From Bacillota bacterium (GTDB lineage Bacteria > Bacillota > Clostridia > Peptostreptococcales > Natronincolaceae), in contig JAEWHG010000170.1 of NCBI GenBank assembly GCA_023387935.1, positions 1 through 30,522 on the forward strand: a DNA stretch of 30,522 bases, read 5' to 3'. The position numbers and the translations under genes were made by a program. Positions 24,198 through 30,522 of this stretch are shown here, in pieces. The number at the start of each line of letters is the position of its first letter. Within the stretch, counting starts at the first letter, position 1. The notes under the pieces are model-generated. The model did not search any database, was not told where the DNA came from, and saw nothing but the letters and a program-made list of their open reading frames with translations.

Positions 24198-24644
24198 TTA
24201 TGCTTCTTTAATATTTACCTTCAATTTTCCAACAACGCCTGCATATAGTTTTATTTCTACATACCTTACACCTAGCTCTCTAATTGGCTCTGGAAGAACT
24301 ATTTTTCTTTTATCTATTGTAATTTTGTGTTGTTTTTCAAGTGTTTCTGCTAAATCCTTAGATGTTACAGATCCAAATAATCTACCACCATCTCCAGCTT
24401 TAGCTAATATTTCAATAGGTGATTTTTCTATTTTTTTTGCAAGTTCCTTAGCATCATCTATTTCTTGTTGCTTTTTCTTTTCCTGAGATACTTTCTGCTC
24501 TTTAAGGGTTTTCATATTTCCATCAGTTGCCTCTGCTGCTAATTTTTTAGGAAATAAAAAATTTCTTACATATCCATCACTGGCATTTACAACTTCACCC
24601 TTTTTACCTAAACCCTTTACATCTTGTAATAAAATCACTTTCAT
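24198..24644 (-). CDS. rplI: ribosomal protein L9
   Basis: A 148-residue protein of standard L9 length. The N-terminal rRNA-binding domain begins MKVILLQDVKGLGKKGE with the conserved GYVRNFLFPKKLA. A charged connecting helix (about 50-75) leads to the C-terminal domain with GGRLFGSVTSKDLAE. Its ATG overlaps the gdpP stop in an ATGA arrangement, so translation is coupled. It is the last gene of the yybS-gdpP-rplI group and is followed by a terminator. Confidence 0.97.
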   Translation of the reverse strand: MKVILLQDVKGLGKKGEVVNASDGYVRNFLFPKKLAAEATDGNMKTLKEQKVSQEKKKQQEIDDAKELAKKIEKSPIEILAKAGDGGRLFGSVTSKDLAETLEKQHKITIDKRKIVLPEPIRELGVRYVEIKLYAGVVGKLKVNIKEA

Positions 24645-26653
24645 TCCTCTTCACCTTCCTCAAAGTATTCTTCAATTGCTGCTTCTAGTTTTTTTCTAAC
24701 TTCCTCAAGAGTACTTCCTTTAATTTGGGCTCCTGCAACAGTCATATGGCCGCCACCACCAAGCTTTTCTAAAATAACTTGAACATTAACATCACCCATG
24801 GAGCGTCCGCTTATAAAAATTATTGTATCATCTTTTCTTCCTAAAACAAAGGATGCAGTAATTCCCCTTGCATTTAAGAGCTCATCTGCTGCCTGAGCTG
24901 CTATTAGCTGTGAAGCTTTTGAGATTTCTTCTAAGCTAGAAATGGCTATTGTTTGATAAATTATTTCCGATTTTTTTACTACTTCAGCCCTAGAAATAAT
25001 AGTATTAAAATCATCTTCAAATAACTGCTTTACTGATGTTGTATCCGCACCTGCACGTCTTAATAACGATGCAGCCTCAAAGGTTCTTACTCCTGTTTTA
25101 AATGTGAAGTTTTTAGTATCTATGGCAATACCTGCTAGCAGTGCCTCTGCTTCAACTTGAGGGATATTTATTTTTTCTTCCATATAACTTAGTAGTTCTG
25201 TTACTAGCTCACAAGTTGAAGATGCATAAGTTTCATGATAGTTTAAAACGGTATTTTCAATGAATTCTGTTCCTCTTCTATGGTGATCTATTACTACTAT
25301 TTTATCTGTCATTCTTAATAAATCCGGACATTCTGTAAAATTTGGTCTATGTGTATCAACTACTACCAATAATGATGTTTTCTCAATTATATTCTTAGCA
25401 TCATCACAAGATATAATTACATCTTTATATTCATTTTTTTCGTATATACGGCCTAGCAATCCTTCAATAGATGGATTGGATCCATTTAAAACAACATAAG
25501 CTTCTTTTCCTCTATTTTTAGCTGCACGATAAATACCAAGGGCAGAACCAAAAGCATCTAAATCTGATATTTTATGTCCCATAACTATGACATTTGTAGA
25601 TTGGTCTATAAGCTCCCGTAGAGCATGGGATATTACCCTTGCCTTTACTTTAGTTCTCTTTTCCACTGCCTTTGCCTTACCACCATAAAAACTAGTCTTA
25701 TCTCTTTTCTTCACCGCTACCTGATCCCCACCCCTACCAAGAGCTAAATCCTTGGCTCCATTGGCGAAATTGCAGGATTCTAAAGGAGTTTCACCGTAAG
25801 TTCCTATACCTATACTTAAAGTAATTTGCATACTATTTCCTTGATTTATTTCTCTTATTTCATCTATTATATCAAATTTTTTAGCTTCTAACTTTTCTAA
25901 ATATTTATGCTGAAAAACAACGATCAATTTATCCTTAGAATATTTACGTATAAATCCATTTATTTTACCTGCCCATAGATTTAACTTATGCTCTATTTCC
26001 GCAGAAACTAATGGGCGCTTCATCTCTTCCGTACTCTGCATAACATCATCATAATTATCAATCTGTATAAGACCTACTACCATTTGTTCATCCTTATATT
26101 TTTTACTTAATTCTTCATATTTTGTAACCTCTATCCAATACAGCATAATAATATAATTTGATGTATGCCCTTTTGGAAGCTTAACTATGTTGTAAACAAT
26201 CTTAAAATATCTATTATTAATTTCAATTATATTAGATCGCTCATTTTCTGTTTGAAGTAAATTTCTAAGATCAAAATTAGGAATAACATCCTGTATATCC
26301 TTCTCTAATAAATCCTTAGTGTTTGCCACTTCCAAAAATTTAGGGTTATACCAAGTAATTGTTCCATCAAATTCTACTATAGTTAAAGGAATAGGTAAAT
26401 TTAAGACTGCATATTTTGTTGCAGAATCAATATCCGAAGACAAGCCTTCAATATATCTAGTCCATTCTTCATGTCTTATATTGCTAATCTTTAAATTGTA
26501 GTAAATTAAATATGCTAATAAAAATATACCTATAATCCCTATTCCCCTATTATAGTAAGAAACTATTAATATAAACACAAATAGTATTATAAGGTAAATT
26601 CGTGTATCAGGAACTAGCATCTTAACGAATTTACTGTTTTTTATAGACTTCAT
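24641..26653 (-). CDS. gdpP: GdpP, cyclic-di-AMP phosphodiesterase
   Basis: A 670-residue membrane protein. Two membrane helices (about 18-53) precede a PAS-like domain (about 80-180), a degenerate GGDEF domain (about 190-315; GRGGD replaces the active motif) and DHH/DHHA1 domains. Metal-site residues are seen: His360, Asp364 and Asp366 (GHKISDLDA), Asp433, DHH at 456-458, Asp512, and GGGGH at 632-636. GdpP hydrolyses c-di-AMP and so affects wall integrity, potassium balance and beta-lactam tolerance in Firmicutes. AGGAGG precedes the ATG. It sits between yybS and rplI, the conserved Firmicutes order. Confidence 0.95.
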   Translation of the reverse strand: MKSIKNSKFVKMLVPDTRIYLIILFVFILIVSYYNRGIGIIGIFLLAYLIYYNLKISNIRHEEWTRYIEGLSSDIDSATKYAVLNLPIPLTIVEFDGTITWYNPKFLEVANTKDLLEKDIQDVIPNFDLRNLLQTENERSNIIEINNRYFKIVYNIVKLPKGHTSNYIIMLYWIEVTKYEELSKKYKDEQMVVGLIQIDNYDDVMQSTEEMKRPLVSAEIEHKLNLWAGKINGFIRKYSKDKLIVVFQHKYLEKLEAKKFDIIDEIREINQGNSMQITLSIGIGTYGETPLESCNFANGAKDLALGRGGDQVAVKKRDKTSFYGGKAKAVEKRTKVKARVISHALRELIDQSTNVIVMGHKISDLDAFGSALGIYRAAKNRGKEAYVVLNGSNPSIEGLLGRIYEKNEYKDVIISCDDAKNIIEKTSLLVVVDTHRPNFTECPDLLRMTDKIVVIDHHRRGTEFIENTVLNYHETYASSTCELVTELLSYMEEKINIPQVEAEALLAGIAIDTKNFTFKTGVRTFEAASLLRRAGADTTSVKQLFEDDFNTIISRAEVVKKSEIIYQTIAISSLEEISKASQLIAAQAADELLNARGITASFVLGRKDDTIIFISGRSMGDVNVQVILEKLGGGGHMTVAGAQIKGSTLEEVRKKLEAAIEEYFEEGEEE

Positions 26654-26677
26654 TATTTTGCCTCCTAAATTTCATTT

Positions 26678-27610
26678 CTAATGTTTTACCTTTAATTTTC
26701 TAATGTCCACTATGGAGTCAACTAACCCTATAAATGAAATTGCAGTTAGTAAAGGGCTTATTATGAAAATTATTCCTATTAAAAAAATACGAACTATTTT
26801 AGGAGTCTTAGTTCTCTTTATGAAGAAACTTATAACAGATATACCTTGTATAAAAAACAAGAAAACAAAAACTATTGTAACTGTTGCAATCAAGCTAACA
26901 TGATGAATACCCTCAATATATTTAGTTACATAGCTTAATATAAAAATAATAAAAGAACCGATTACAAAGTTTTCTGGTAATCTAAATGTACTAAATTGAG
27001 GAAGTTCAAGAGTATTTAGACCGAGACGTTTTAATACATTTACAGTCAAATAATAGTTTCCAAAGGCCATAAACATAGATTGAATAATAAGAACCCCTGG
27101 AAATATCATTAGTAAATAGCTTAGTATTTCATCGGAGTTAATAAGGTCTGCTTCAATAGACTTTAGCATATCTATCTGAGTATTAATAACATTTTCTGCT
27201 ACAATAGCGATCTCATCAATTATATTGACTCCTCCAATGTATGAGACAAACTGGAATACGATAAGTATTGATATAATAGATGCTATAGTTCCTGCTCCTA
27301 TTACTACATAGGGCTCTCTTTCTCTTTTTATATAGTGCCCCATTGCAATAGTCATTGGTACAAAAATTGCTATTAAATAAATAGCATATACCAAATCCGT
27401 TAAAATACCAGTTAATAAACTAAAGGTGATAATAGACAGCGTAGAATACTTATTGTTATGTCTATATGATAAAATTATAAATGGTACAGGAATTAATACT
27501 ATTAACATTGATAAAATAGGTATATACATAGTGCTAATAGCAAATATAGCTGTAACTGCTGCTATTAAAACAGATTCTATAAGTGCTTTTCTGTCATTAT
27601 TGCTTTTCAA
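26678..27610 (-). CDS. yybS: YybS-family (DUF2232) membrane protein
   Basis: A 310-residue polytopic protein with about eight hydrophobic helices and the DUF2232 layout, directly upstream of gdpP as in Bacillus. Its function is not established; the fixed neighbourhood suggests a link to c-di-AMP or envelope physiology. The start codon is TTG at 27610 with AGGAGTGA about 6 nt upstream; no ATG is equally well placed, so this is a genuine non-ATG start. The gap to gdpP is 24 bp. Confidence 0.85.
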   Translation of the reverse strand: MKSNNDRKALIESVLIAAVTAIFAISTMYIPILSMLIVLIPVPFIILSYRHNNKYSTLSIITFSLLTGILTDLVYAIYLIAIFVPMTIAMGHYIKREREPYVVIGAGTIASIISILIVFQFVSYIGGVNIIDEIAIVAENVINTQIDMLKSIEADLINSDEILSYLLMIFPGVLIIQSMFMAFGNYYLTVNVLKRLGLNTLELPQFSTFRLPENFVIGSFIIFILSYVTKYIEGIHHVSLIATVTIVFVFLFFIQGISVISFFIKRTKTPKIVRIFLIGIIFIISPLLTAISFIGLVDSIVDIRKLKVKH

Positions 27611-27652
27611 TTAAAATCACTCCTAATTCTTGTCCTCGATGTATTGGCCTCA

Positions 27653-27985
27653 CTACTGCTTTCTGTTTTCCTTTAAATGTTGATGTAAGCTTGAAAGATC
27701 TCCATACCATTTTTCAAGGTGGTGCTCCTCCAATATGTGTAGTCTTGCCTTATCTTGTACTTTTCTATCAATTGCATCGTAATCGATACCTAGTCGCCTT
27801 CCTAATGAATATGTTACTAAAATAATGTTAGCTAGGCCCTCAATAACCATTTCTTGTCCGTCCTTTGCTCCCTTATAAAGGGCTTCGAAAACTACGGAAA
27901 CACTATTTAAAAGCTCACACTTAAGAAACTCCACCATCTTAATATTACGGCCTATATCAACATTATTTTTTTGAAAATCAAACAT
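27653..27985 (-). CDS. MazG-like family protein
   Basis: A 110-residue, mostly helical protein resembling the short MazG-like family found near yybS in Clostridia. The likely helical core is ECELLNSVSVVFEALYKGAK-like (residues about 22-43) followed by DGQEMVIEGLANIILVTYSL. True MazG enzymes hydrolyse NTPs with an EExxE motif, which is not clearly intact here, so catalytic activity is doubtful. The C-terminus contains HILEEHHLEKWYGDL. GGGGGAGA precedes the ATG, and a good promoter lies about 50 bp upstream, making this the first gene of the yybS-gdpP-rplI operon. Confidence 0.65.
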   Translation of the reverse strand: MFDFQKNNVDIGRNIKMVEFLKCELLNSVSVVFEALYKGAKDGQEMVIEGLANIILVTYSLGRRLGIDYDAIDRKVQDKARLHILEEHHLEKWYGDLSSLHQHLKENRKQ

Positions 27986-28033
27986 AATATCTCCCCCTAG
28001 AATACCACCACTACATTATCTAATATATATTCT

Positions 28034-28061
28034 ATTATAAACTACTATTTCCCTTCTACAA
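28034..28061 (-). promoter_or_regulatory. promoter of the MazG-like/yybS/gdpP/rplI operon
   Basis: On the minus strand TTGTAG (28061-28056), a 16-bp spacer and TATAAT (28039-28034) lie about 50 bp before the MazG-like gene and just after the bofA terminator. A second TATAAT about 50 bp further upstream has no good -35. Confidence 0.6.
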
Positions 28062-28117
28062 ATACCATCTTTCAATTTTCTTTATTATATACTATTTTTA
28101 AAATTGTATCATCTCAT

Positions 28118-28150
28118 AAAAAATAGAACTTCAGGACCTATGCCTGAAGT
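28118..28150 (-). terminator. Rho-independent terminator after bofA
   Basis: On the minus strand an 8-bp stem, ACTTCAGG with CCTGAAGT, has a 7-nt loop and is followed by TCTATTTTTT. It lies 18 bp beyond the bofA stop. Confidence 0.85.
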
Positions 28151-28168
28151 GTGAGAGTTTGGACATTA

Positions 28169-28435
28169 TTAAAAAACATATTTTAATAGCAATAATAAAA
28201 TTATCCCAGGCATTCCTAAAATGCCAACAACAATAGCACTAATAGGATTAATTGCAAGGCCTATTCCCCATATATCGCCTACTAAGTTTAGAAGAAAAAG
28301 CATTATACCGCCTAGTATACTGCTAAATATTAGTCTGATTATCCATTTTAAAGGAATTAATAAAATCCACCCAAAAACATATAGTAAAATTAGTCCTACA
28401 GCATAGGCTAATATGATATTGATTTCTAATCCCAT
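28169..28435 (-). CDS. bofA: BofA-family pro-sigma-K processing inhibitor
   Basis: An 88-residue membrane protein with three hydrophobic stretches and the family's C-terminal motif LAINPISAIVVGILGMPGII. In Bacillus, BofA sits in the forespore membrane and holds back the SpoIVFB protease, delaying sigma-K activation during sporulation. AGGGGGAAATTAT precedes the ATG at normal spacing (GGGGG then 7 nt). It follows yaaL as in Bacillus. A repeated intergenic element and a strong hairpin separate it from yaaL, so it may have its own promoter. Its presence supports a spore-forming host. Confidence 0.88.
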   Translation of the reverse strand: MGLEINIILAYAVGLILLYVFGWILLIPLKWIIRLIFSSILGGIMLFLLNLVGDIWGIGLAINPISAIVVGILGMPGIILLLLLKYVF

Positions 28436-28472
28436 ATAATTTCCCCCAATATTTATTTTATTAAAAATAAAG

Positions 28473-28546
28473 TTGTTCCTTTACACTCACAAACTTTTTC
28501 CGATAGTTAAGGGTTCTAAGCTTTGCTTAGAATTTCAAGTGCTCAA
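28473..28546. repeat. dispersed intergenic repeat, copy 2
   Basis: This copy matches 9144-9212. It shares ACTCACAAACTTT in one block and TTTCAAGTGCTCAA in the other, with a perfect palindrome TTCTAAG-CTTTG-CTTAGAA (28514-28532, counting the 5-nt centre) between them. It lies upstream of bofA on the minus strand, next to a strong hairpin, exactly as copy 1 lies upstream of the transporter gene. Confidence 0.6.
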
Positions 28547-28550
28547 GTAA

Positions 28551-28589
28551 ATAATATAAGGAGTAGTCCATGACTACTCCTTATATTAT
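28551..28589. terminator. 18-bp perfect hairpin between yaaL and bofA
   Basis: ATAATATAAGGAGTAGTC and its exact complement enclose a 3-nt CAT loop. On the minus strand it lies 28 bp beyond the yaaL stop. The following sequence (TTACTTGAG) is not a strong U-tract, so termination may be partial; it may belong to the adjacent repeated element. Confidence 0.6.
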
Positions 28590-28617
28590 ATAATTAATTC
28601 TATCATAATATGATACT

Positions 28618-28920
28618 CTAATGAATATTCATTCTAATTCCGTTCGCTTTTGCTTGCTTTAGCAAATAAATATACCTTGCTTTCGTTGCTTCTAGCTTAT
28701 ATATTGCATGATCTACTAAGTCAGGATCCGATACATTATGAAAAAAATTCTCTGCATTCTGCCATTCTTCATAGGCTACTTTTACACACTCAGCAAGCTC
28801 TCTATCTTCATCCGTGGCTGACTCCTTTGTTACATTACTTCTATTATATAAACTTCCAAGTGCGCTTACTAAGCTGCTTAAACTTTTTTCTCTTTTTTTA
28901 ATTACATCCTTTTCTTCCAT
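28618..28920 (-). CDS. yaaL: YaaL-family (DUF2508) protein
   Basis: A 100-residue, charged, mainly helical protein matching the DUF2508 family encoded next to bofA in Bacillus (recR-yaaL-bofA). The conserved region is the C-terminal half, with EEWQNAENFFHNVSDPDLVD and KARYIYLLKQAK. No enzyme motif or membrane segment is visible; the function is unknown. GGGGGAGG lies about 9 nt before the ATG. The recR gene normally upstream is absent here; the gene upstream on this strand is a PhoH-type ATPase. Confidence 0.85.
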   Translation of the reverse strand: MEEKDVIKKREKSLSSLVSALGSLYNRSNVTKESATDEDRELAECVKVAYEEWQNAENFFHNVSDPDLVDHAIYKLEATKARYIYLLKQAKANGIRMNIH

Positions 28921-29058
28921 TATAGATTTCCTCCCCCTGGATTTTGGTAGTTTATCCGAATTTTATCTATAATGTTATCCATTTTTTATTATGTTATACG
29001 TAAGTTATTAAAGAAGGAGTAGTCTAGATGTTTTCATAGGGAATATTTAGACTTTATA

Positions 29059-30387
29059 CTACAAAATATCTGCGGCTAACTGAGCTAAAGAAGAACGCTC
29101 AACCTTTTTAAAGGTTATATGTGCTGATAAGTTTTCTTCTTTAAACTTATTAATAATATATGTTAACCCGTTACACTCACTATCTAAATAAGGATGATCT
29201 ATTTGCTCCGTATCCCCCATTAAAACTATTTTACTACCTTCTCCAACACGAGTTATAATAGTCTTTATCTCGTGCTTAGTTAGATTTTGAGCCTCATCGA
29301 TGATAATAAACTGATTAGGAACACTTCTTCCCCTAATATAAGTAAGGGCTTCAATTTCTATTCTGTTCATTCCAACTAATGTGTCTTCCAATTTAGCAAA
29401 AGATTTCGTTCCTAATAAAAGCTCAAGGTTATCATAAATAGGTTGAACCCATGGCCTAAGCTTTTCACTCTTATCTCCAGGTAAATATCCGATGTCCCTG
29501 CCTACTGGAATAACAGGCTTTGTGATTAATAGCTTCTTGTAAATTCTTTCATCGTTAGTTTTGTGTAATCCTGCAGCCAGTGATAATAATGTTTTTCCGG
29601 TTCCAGCCTTTCCTGTTAATGTTACTAATTTAATATCATCATTTAATAGTGCTTCTAAGGCCATGCGCTGTTCCACATTCCTTCCCCTTATTCCCCAATA
29701 GCTATTTTCTCCAAATATTAAGGGTTTAATTGTACTTGATTGTTTATCAAATCTTCCAATTGCTGATTTATTAGGTGCATCTTCTGCCTTTAATATAATG
29801 AATTGATTCGGCAAAAGACCTTTATCCTTAAAGTAGTTGTGGCTTAAATTCCCTTTTTCATAGAACATATCAACTAATCCTGATTCCACCTTAATCTCTC
29901 TATAACCAATGTAATTTTCATAGGTGTATTCAATTTTATCATGCAAATAGTCCTGACTTTCTATACCTAAAGTGTCAGCCTTAATCCGCATTATTGTATC
30001 CTTGCTTACAAGCACAACTTGATTTTGTGCTACATTATTCTCTTTTTCCAGCTGTAGGTTTAAGGCAACTGCTAAAATCCTATTGTCATTGTTAATTTCA
30101 TTAAACCACTCAGCAACATTTACAAAGCTTTTATGATTTAGCTCTATCTGAAGAGTTCCCCCATTTTCTAGCTTTACACCTTTGCTTAAGCTGTTTTTTT
30201 CTCTCAAATAATCTAGTTCTCTTGCAACCTCTCTAGCATTTCTCCCAATAATATCTAGTAAATTTTTCTTTTTATCTATCTCTTCTATAACAACTGCTGG
30301 AATAATAATTAAATTATCTCCAAAGGCATATAAACTTCTCGGATCGTGAAGTAAAACACTCGTATCAAGAACAAAGGTTTTTTGCAT
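29059..30387 (-). CDS. PIN-PhoH family ATPase
   Basis: A 442-residue two-domain protein. The N-terminal PIN nuclease domain (about 1-145) has acidic residues Asp8 (FVLDTSVL), Glu36 (VIEEIDKK) and Asp101. The C-terminal PhoH ATPase has Walker A GKAGTGKT (259-266) and Walker B IIIDEAQN (361-368). Such PIN-PhoH (YlaK-type) proteins are thought to act on RNA, coupling helicase-like activity to RNA cleavage. The ATG at 30387 is preferred because AGGGGG lies 5 nt upstream; a longer in-frame reading to 30429 lacks such a site. The ribosome binding site is part of a hairpin. Confidence 0.9.
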   Translation of the reverse strand: MQKTFVLDTSVLLHDPRSLYAFGDNLIIIPAVVIEEIDKKKNLLDIIGRNAREVARELDYLREKNSLSKGVKLENGGTLQIELNHKSFVNVAEWFNEINNDNRILAVALNLQLEKENNVAQNQVVLVSKDTIMRIKADTLGIESQDYLHDKIEYTYENYIGYREIKVESGLVDMFYEKGNLSHNYFKDKGLLPNQFIILKAEDAPNKSAIGRFDKQSSTIKPLIFGENSYWGIRGRNVEQRMALEALLNDDIKLVTLTGKAGTGKTLLSLAAGLHKTNDERIYKKLLITKPVIPVGRDIGYLPGDKSEKLRPWVQPIYDNLELLLGTKSFAKLEDTLVGMNRIEIEALTYIRGRSVPNQFIIIDEAQNLTKHEIKTIITRVGEGSKIVLMGDTEQIDHPYLDSECNGLTYIINKFKEENLSAHITFKKVERSSLAQLAADIL

Positions 30388-30391
30388 AAGT

Positions 30392-30410
30392 CCCCCTACT
30401 AAAATAGGGG
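30392..30410 (-). promoter_or_regulatory. hairpin overlapping the ribosome binding site of the PhoH gene
   Basis: In the mRNA CCCCTA pairs with TAGGGG around a 6-nt loop, and the paired 3' arm is the AGGGGG ribosome binding site itself. Such pairing could hold translation low until unfolded. The stem is seen directly; the control is inferred. The 93 bp from 30430 to the window end hold no gene; a TATAAT at about 30452 on the minus strand lacks a good -35. Confidence 0.45.
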
Positions 30411-30522
30411 TCTTCACCGTCCTTTCCATAGGTAAGTCTATCTACTTAGTATTATATGTTTATTAAGTAAAAAGGGGATTGATGTATTAAAATTTACATA
30501 CTGCTTGTTTTATTCATAAAAA

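Noticed and set aside
29015..29056. AGTCTA...TAGACT hairpin after the PhoH gene
   Set aside because: Only 6 bp of stem with a loop of about 20 nt and no U-tract; not a convincing terminator.
1..30522. CRISPR arrays, insertion sequences or prophage genes
   Set aside because: No regularly spaced repeats, transposase or phage structural genes are visible on either strand.

Overview
The window is AT-rich DNA from a spore-forming Firmicute. The walRK/yycHI, rplI-gdpP-yybS, dnaB, dnaD/dnaI and yaaL-bofA genes, together with an L-cysteine desulfidase homologue and a YfcC-type carrier, suggest an anaerobic member of the Clostridia, plausibly an Alkaliphilus-like genus. The genus is an inference from gene content and gene order; no search was run. 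Most genes lie on the minus strand and many have AGGGGG-type ribosome binding sites.

Left arm (1-7123). A minus-strand operon reads peptidase-MA-like gene, walR, walK, unknown secreted protein, yycH, then the first ten codons of yycI at the window edge. It encodes the essential WalRK cell-wall sensor system and its membrane modulators. A perfect WalR-type box precedes the unknown secreted gene, which suggests an internal, self-regulated promoter. A divergent subtilisin-like protease follows on the plus strand.

Accessory cluster (7268-15680). An AraC-family regulator is divergent from a minus-strand operon encoding a uroporphyrinogen-decarboxylase-like protein, a YfcC-type carrier, an L-cysteine desulfidase homologue and an M20 amidohydrolase. 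After a terminator hairpin and a repeated intergenic element come a DMT-family exporter and a 3-hydroxyisobutyrate-dehydrogenase-like enzyme. The gene set suggests uptake and breakdown of an N-acylated or peptide-linked thiol amino acid. The substrate is unknown and this is the best candidate here for an undescribed pathway. The divergent intergenic region holds a consensus promoter, a 34-bp direct repeat 38 bp apart, and a long inverted repeat.

Cell-wall and protease segment (15825-19273). An M23 endopeptidase with LysM and G5 domains has a second perfect WalR-type box at its promoter, linking it to the WalRK system. A membrane-anchored M1-like metallopeptidase lies upstream.

Replication and housekeeping segment (19440-30387). 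A DnaD-domain protein and a DnaI-like helicase loader lie on the plus strand and converge on a tRNA-Lys/tRNA-Glu operon. A gene-free stretch with three TTATNCACA DnaA boxes follows. Then, on the minus strand, come a GNAT acetyltransferase, the replicative helicase DnaB, rplI, gdpP (c-di-AMP phosphodiesterase), yybS, a MazG-like protein, bofA, yaaL and a PIN-PhoH ATPase. Helicase, loader and loader partner are therefore within 5 kb of each other and of a DnaA-box cluster.
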